52,508 nt of DNA from Spirochaetaceae bacterium (lineage in GTDB: Bacteria > Spirochaetota > Spirochaetia > Treponematales > Treponemataceae), in NCBI GenBank assembly GCA_017614995.1, contig JAGAAX010000055.1, positions 1 through 52,508 on the forward strand, read 5' to 3'. How positions within the stretch are numbered: the first letter of the stretch is position 1; every line of letters begins with the position of its first letter. The notes beneath the pieces are model-generated. The model did not search any database. It saw nothing but the letters and a program-made list of their open reading frames with translations, and was not told where the DNA came from. The translations under genes and the position numbers were made by a program. This document shows positions 48,704-52,508 of the stretch, in pieces.

Positions 48704-49719
48704 TGGCTGCACCGCTTTATCTTTTTACAGGCCCCGAAGCAGGCGAACGAAGTGATGCTGTAAATGAGCTTCTTAAGGCATACGAAAAAAAACTTGGCAG
48801 CATTGACGTGCACCGCTTTTATGCGGCAGAAACAAGTATTGCTGATTTTATTTCCCTGCTGATGAACGGCTCGCTTTTTGCTTCTTTTAGATTTGTTGTT
48901 TTAAATAATGCTGAAGCTGTAAAAAAGAAAGAGGATATAGAGCTTATTTCAGAATGGCTCGCCTCTAACGACGGAAATTCTGCACTGGTTCTGCTTTCTG
49001 ATGAAATTTCAGTTGAAAAGAAACTTGAAAACCTTGTGCCAAAAGAGAACAAAAAAATCTTCTGGGAACTTTTTCAGGACAAAAAAGAATCGTGGGTGCG
49101 CTCGCTTTTTCAGCGCAACGGTTTCCGTATAACAGATGATGCAATTGAAGCCATTCTTGAGCTTTGCGAGAACGATACTGCTTCTTTAAAACGCGAATGT
49201 GAGCGCTTTTTTGTCTGCTTTGAAAAAGACCATGTAATATCTGCCGAGGATGTCGAGAATCTGCTCTCGCATAACCGCGAAGAAAATGCCTTTACTCTGT
49301 TTGACGCAATGACAGAGCAGTGTCCGCCGGCAGAGCGGCTTGAAAATTCGCTTGATATTCTTCAGAAAATCAGATTGTCTAAAGAATCGGACTCTATAAA
49401 AATAATTGCAGGCTTAACTTACAGTTATAGAAAACTTTTGACGTGGATTTCGCTTGCCGAGAACGGCGTTTACGATAATTTTCAGCTTAAAATCAAAGGT
49501 TTTGGCAGCAAAAAGATGCAGGACGAATACCGCCGTGCCGCCCGTTTGTGGAACAAAGACGACACTGCACAAATTCTTGCACTGCTTGCAAAGACAGATA
49601 TTTCGCTGCGTTCAGGCGGCGCTGCCTTTGAGGACACGCTTTTGCAGATGCTGGTCTATTCGATAGTCGTCAAGAACGGCGCGCCTGTAGAAGCTTACGA
49701 GGATTCGTTTGCTTTTTAG
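48703..49719 (+). CDS. holA: DNA polymerase III delta subunit HolA
   Basis: 338 residues. LYLFTGPEAGERSDAVNELL opens the RecA-like domain I, and FRFVVLNNAEAVKKKEDIEL follows; GLTYSYRKLLTW and FGSKKMQDEYRRAARLW in the C-terminal collar domain fit HolA. The delta subunit opens the sliding clamp. Overlaps lexA by 1 nt, so damage regulation may reach holA (inference). Confidence 0.85.
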   Translation: MAAPLYLFTGPEAGERSDAVNELLKAYEKKLGSIDVHRFYAAETSIADFISLLMNGSLFASFRFVVLNNAEAVKKKEDIELISEWLASNDGNSALVLLSDEISVEKKLENLVPKENKKIFWELFQDKKESWVRSLFQRNGFRITDDAIEAILELCENDTASLKRECERFFVCFEKDHVISAEDVENLLSHNREENAFTLFDAMTEQCPPAERLENSLDILQKIRLSKESDSIKIIAGLTYSYRKLLTWISLAENGVYDNFQLKIKGFGSKKMQDEYRRAARLWNKDDTAQILALLAKTDISLRSGGAAFEDTLLQMLVYSIVVKNGAPVEAYEDSFAF

Positions 49720-49745
49720 CGCGCGTTTCTGCGGTTCTGCCGTTT

Positions 49746-49970
49746 TTACAGCTCGAGCTTGTTGAGCAAATCTCTTAGAGCAGTTATTTCTTCTTTTGTC
49801 ATTGTTACGCCTTTGCCCATTTTCTGATGGTCAGGCGACCAGCTTCTTATGTCATATTTTGCAGGCCTGTCGCCCCAAGAAACTGTGTTCAGCTCAGTTT
49901 TCCAGCCTGCTTTTGATTCAGAAAGAACACCGAATGAGTCAATAATTTTAAATGAAAAATCGTCAGCCAT
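49746..49970 (-). CDS. PC4/YdbC-type single-strand nucleic acid binding protein
   Basis: 74 residues. FGVLSESKAGWKTELNTVSW, then KYDIRSWSPDH and KMGKGVTMTKEE match the YdbC/PC4 family, small ssDNA/RNA-binding proteins. Whole-length match. Convergent with holA. Confidence 0.88.
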   Translation of the reverse strand: MADDFSFKIIDSFGVLSESKAGWKTELNTVSWGDRPAKYDIRSWSPDHQKMGKGVTMTKEEITALRDLLNKLEL

Positions 49971-50044
49971 TTTTAACCGCCTTTTTTACGGAATTTATAC
50001 AGCAATTATAGCATATTCTGTTTATTTTTGTGAAAAAACGAAAA

Positions 50045-50620
50045 TTAAAGCGTTATATTTTTGGCAAATTTCTGAAGATAAAGAAGCAGGGCTGTGCTTG
50101 TAAGTGCGTGTTTGTACTGGCCATGTCCCATTTTTTTGAAGGTTTCTTCAACCGGCTCGATGATGCAGTTTACATATTCGTCTTTATCAAGGTTTTGTGA
50201 GCCTGTGTTTGTTAAATTTTCAGCTGCATAAAAATGAATGTTGTTGTGCATAATTGCCGGGTTTGGGTTTACTGTGCCTAAATGCGTAAGTTTTTGCGCC
50301 GAATAGCCTGTCTCTTCAAGAAGCTCGCGTGCCGCGCCTTTTTCAGGCTCTTCGCCGTCGTTGATTCCTCCGCCGGGAAACTCTATACTGAGGCATTTTG
50401 CGCCATGCCGCCATTGTTTTACTAGCACAAAATATTTTTTTCCGTCTTTTTCAAGTACGGGAACTGTCATAACCCAGTCTCTTGTTTCAAGAACTATATA
50501 ATCTCCGCATTTGTTTTCTGGTGAAATGCTGTGCGTTTGTGTTACGTCGAAAATACGCGTTTTGAGTAAAACTTTTTGTTCTTTTTCTTGCCAAATCAGA
50601 TGTTCATCTTCAGTGTGCAT
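50045..50620 (-). CDS. Nudix hydrolase
   Basis: 191 residues. The Nudix box is complete: G-x5-E-x7-RELLEETGY within GGGINDGEEPEKGAARELLE. The flanks (FVLVKQWRHGAKCLSIEFPG) resemble ADP-ribose pyrophosphatases, so ADP-ribose or a similar sugar nucleotide is the likely substrate. AAAAGGAAAA precedes the ATG. Confidence 0.88.
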   Translation of the reverse strand: MHTEDEHLIWQEKEQKVLLKTRIFDVTQTHSISPENKCGDYIVLETRDWVMTVPVLEKDGKKYFVLVKQWRHGAKCLSIEFPGGGINDGEEPEKGAARELLEETGYSAQKLTHLGTVNPNPAIMHNNIHFYAAENLTNTGSQNLDKDEYVNCIIEPVEETFKKMGHGQYKHALTSTALLLYLQKFAKNITL

Positions 50621-50769
50621 ATATTTTCCTTTTGACAGATTTTTTGATTGGTTTTATTCTATATTTAGCTGAAATAGAAGTAAAGCATTTTTACGCTTTT
50701 ACTGCTTTCCTTAATTTTGTAAAATCAGTTTTTCTGGTTGTTTGCCCAAGCTTTTTTGTGGAGGTTTTT

Positions 50770-51591
50770 ATGGCTGTTATTACAATTTCAAGACAAGTTG
50801 CCGCATTGGGTGACGAGATTAGTGCTGTTCTTGCAGAAAAGCTCGGATATAAATTCATTGACAGAAAATTTATTGAAAGAAAGCTTATAGAATTGGGTTT
50901 TTCTGCTGAAAAACTGAAAAAATACGATGAACGCAAGCCGGGCTTTTTTGCAGCTCTTGCAAAAGACAGAGATGAGTATCTCAATTATTTGCAGACTGCT
51001 GTTTTTGAGGCTGCAAGCGAGGGCAACTGTGTGTTAATCGGCCGCGGTTCGTTTATCATTCTTGAGGATGTGCCGAACAGATTTGCTGTACGTCTTGTAG
51101 CTTCTAATCAGGTAAGGCTTGAGCGTCTGATGAAGGAATTTTCTTGGAACGAGAAGCAGGCTCAGCAGCGCATTGATGAAAGCGATGCAAACCGTCTTGG
51201 TTTTCATAAGAGTTTCTTCAATCTTGTGAACGAAGATCCTGCTCATTATCACATGACGCTGAACACTGCATTGATGGATATTGATGCGGCGGCAGACTGC
51301 ATAGCTGATGCTGTTAAAAAGATAATTACGCCGGAAAAAGAGCAGCAGGGCGCTAAAAAAATTGAAGAGCTTTTGACGGCGCAGAAAGTTGTAAACGCCT
51401 TGATTTTTGAGTACAAGCTGCCGGTTAATTTTCTTCATGCTGTTATTGATGGCGATGTTCTTTCTCTGCATGGTGTTGCTGATTCTGTTGCGGTTGCGGA
51501 GCAGGCTGTAAGTGCCGCCGCAAAGATGCTTCCGCAGAAAAAGGTAAAGTCTTGCATCAGCATTGTTCAGGATTTTAAGCCTTATTCGTGA
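50770..51591 (+). CDS. Cytidylate kinase-like protein with a C-terminal BON-like domain
   Basis: 273 residues. The first 195 residues resemble the cytidylate-kinase-like family: AVITISRQVAALGDEISAVL takes the place of the P-loop strand, LGYKFIDRKFIERK follows, and CVLIGRGSFIILEDVP is the core strand. A classical GxxGxGK P-loop is not visible, so activity is uncertain. The last 60 residues (LPVNFLHAVIDGDVLSLHGV, then ADSVAVAEQAVSAAAK) look like a BON domain. Start at 50770 behind GGAGG; the frame continues to 50632 in non-coding sequence. Confidence 0.75.
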   Translation: MAVITISRQVAALGDEISAVLAEKLGYKFIDRKFIERKLIELGFSAEKLKKYDERKPGFFAALAKDRDEYLNYLQTAVFEAASEGNCVLIGRGSFIILEDVPNRFAVRLVASNQVRLERLMKEFSWNEKQAQQRIDESDANRLGFHKSFFNLVNEDPAHYHMTLNTALMDIDAAADCIADAVKKIITPEKEQQGAKKIEELLTAQKVVNALIFEYKLPVNFLHAVIDGDVLSLHGVADSVAVAEQAVSAAAKMLPQKKVKSCISIVQDFKPYS

Positions 51592-51644
51592 GCTTTTGAC
51601 GGCGCATTGTCCGGTGCGCCGCGGCTTAAAACCAAACTTTTTGC

Positions 51645-51673
51645 TTGATATAATTCAGAACAAATAATATATT
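51645..51673 (+). promoter_or_regulatory. Promoter of the phosphatidyltransferase gene, leaderless type
   Basis: TTGATA (51645-51650), 17 bp, TATATT (51668-51673). The ATG at 51680 is 6 nt downstream. Confidence 0.65.
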
Positions 51674-51679
51674 GGTTGT

Positions 51680-52270
51680 ATGACATTGGCTAATAAATTT
51701 ACACTTTCTAGAATTCTTCTTGCACCGTTATTTTTTATTATATATTTTGCACCGTCATGGTTTGGTTTTTCTCCTGTTGTTTCTGTCTGCATTCTGATTC
51801 CGCTGCTCGTATATATGGAATTTACTGACTTTCTTGACGGGTATTTTGCCAGAAAAATGAAAGAAGTCAGCGATTTCGGTAAGATTTTTGACCCGTTTGC
51901 GGATATTTTGCTGCACATGACGATTTTTTTCTGTTTTGCACTTTCGGGATATATGCCGCCGCTGATTTTGATTTTAATTTTTTACCGCGAATATTCAATG
52001 CTTTTTCTGCGGCTTATGGCAATTAAGGGCAGTGTTGCGATTGCGGCGCGCAAAGGCGGCAAGGCAAAAACAGTGCTTTATGTAGTTGCATGTTCTTTTT
52101 CACTGTTTCTTGAAAGCTGTATCCGCTGCGGCATAAGCTTTCCGGAATCCGTTGAATCTGTGCTTAAAATAGTTTTGCTGGTTCTGTATATTATTGCTTT
52201 GATTGCCTGTTATGCTTCTTTTGTTGATTATCTGAGACATTTCAAAGATGTTTTGAAAAAGCAGATTTAA
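51680..52270 (+). CDS. CDP-alcohol phosphatidyltransferase family protein (PgsA-like)
   Basis: 196 residues with five or six membrane helices. The CDP-alcohol motif is complete: D-G-Y-F-A-R-(8)-G-(3)-D-(3)-D within FLDGYFARKMKEVSDFGKIF followed by DPFAD. The family transfers a phosphatidyl group from CDP-diacylglycerol to an alcohol; glycerol-3-phosphate is likely but choline or inositol is possible. Leaderless start, and a terminator follows. Confidence 0.88.
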   Translation: MTLANKFTLSRILLAPLFFIIYFAPSWFGFSPVVSVCILIPLLVYMEFTDFLDGYFARKMKEVSDFGKIFDPFADILLHMTIFFCFALSGYMPPLILILIFYREYSMLFLRLMAIKGSVAIAARKGGKAKTVLYVVACSFSLFLESCIRCGISFPESVESVLKIVLLVLYIIALIACYASFVDYLRHFKDVLKKQI

Positions 52271-52300
52271 GCTTGCTTTTAGTTGTTCTGCTAATATTTT

Positions 52301-52336
52301 GAACTGCTTGAATTGTTTCGGGCAGTTCTTTTTTTA
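52301..52336 (+). terminator. Rho-independent terminator after the phosphatidyltransferase gene
   Basis: GAACTGC (52301-52307) pairs with GCAGTTC (52322-52328), followed by a run of T to 52335. Confidence 0.88.
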
Positions 52337-52371
52337 TGCGGAAATTTGCATTTAATAATGAATTTTGTAAA

Positions 52372-52507
52372 TAGCCTGAAATTCGAGTTTTCATGCTAAA
52401 CGGATTCTAAAATAATTTTTATAGTAATCCAGGTTCCTGTTTAGCATGAAAGCAACAATACTGTAAAAAAAATGTCTGAACATTCCGGCAGTAGACCTTG
52501 CTTTATG
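52372..52507. repeat. Right arm of the 136-bp inverted repeat at the contig ends
   Basis: Exact reverse complement of positions 1-136, including the nested TTTCATGCTAAAC / GTTTAGCATGAAA pair. Only one base (52508) lies beyond it. Confidence 0.9.
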
Positions 52508-52508
52508 A

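Noticed and set aside
1-52508. Circular plasmid or phage
   Set aside because: The end repeats are inverted, not direct, and the genes are chromosomal housekeeping types with no replication or virion genes.

Overview
Organism and setting. The window looks like a chromosomal contig from an anaerobic, host-associated Treponema (Spirochaetota). This is inferred from the gene content: HPr kinase plus HPr next to rpoN and hpf, an anaerobe-type oxygen defence set (superoxide reductase, rubrerythrin, flavodiiron protein, flavin reductase-rubredoxin), lipoproteins with spirochaete-type lipoboxes, a GH5 cellulase-like lipoprotein and many short secreted proteins of unknown function. The two contig ends carry an exact 136-bp inverted repeat, so the contig probably stops in a dispersed repeat. 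No taxonomic search was possible. Region by region. (1) 0.2-5.9 kb: zinc-ribbon membrane protein, triple-TPM-domain protein, EamA transporter and a DUF4143 AAA ATPase behind three 33-bp repeats. (2) 6-10.8 kb, minus strand: an orphan solute-binding protein, then a thiamine salvage operon (thiM, FMN reductase, thiE, GNAT) under a TPP riboswitch. (3) 10.9-27.1 kb: a nearly complete aryl polyene (APE-type) biosynthesis and export cluster. One operon (two ACPs, an ApeG-ApeH fusion, dehydratase, glycosyltransferase, acyltransferase, thioesterase, LolA-like carrier, MMPL exporter, lipoprotein, KS, dehydratase, KR, KS, then an alpha/beta hydrolase) converges on a second operon (methyltransferase, KS-like chain length factor, acyltransferase). 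(4) 27.2-31.5 kb: a possible sRNA, a 34-aa basic protein, Hsp20, a DUF6442-like plus XRE regulator pair with two operator palindromes, a structured dispersed repeat, a MORN protein and a GH5 lipoprotein. (5) 31.6-34.6 kb: oxygen and superoxide detoxification genes. (6) 34.6-40.3 kb: DUF4846 protein, tRNA-Gly(CCC), unknown secreted proteins, a 23-aa membrane peptide, a 2H-phosphoesterase, tRNA-Leu(CAA) and a DUF1015 protein. (7) 40.5-48 kb: rpoN, then hpf, hprK and ptsH, a neighbourhood I recall as conserved, split here by a repeat-rich accessory island of about 4.3 kb. (8) 48-52.3 kb: lexA-holA, a PC4/YdbC protein, a Nudix hydrolase, a cytidylate-kinase-like protein with a BON-like tail, and a CDP-alcohol phosphatidyltransferase. 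Most striking points. In the 42-46 kb island a lipoprotein with a C-type-lectin/FGE-like C-terminus, of the kind used as target by diversity-generating retroelements, has seven GCAACAA heptamers between its only plausible start codons and its signal peptide. In this assembly it is out of frame with every canonical start; six or eight copies would restore the frame, which is the signature of a phase-variable surface protein. The island also holds cassette-like direct repeats, a truncated DUF4469 gene cut exactly at one of them, and five palindromes at an exact 23-bp period. Several transcription units have a -10 box 6-7 nt before the start codon, which predicts leaderless mRNAs. How the genes work together. 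The APE genes should make a polyene-carboxylic acid pigment from an activated aryl acid on the ACPs, attach it to a lipid and pass it to the outer membrane. The thi operon salvages thiamine moieties when TPP is low. HprK/HPr/RpoN are regulatory, and the Hrb-SOR-Rbr-Fpr set removes reactive oxygen and O2 in an anaerobe.
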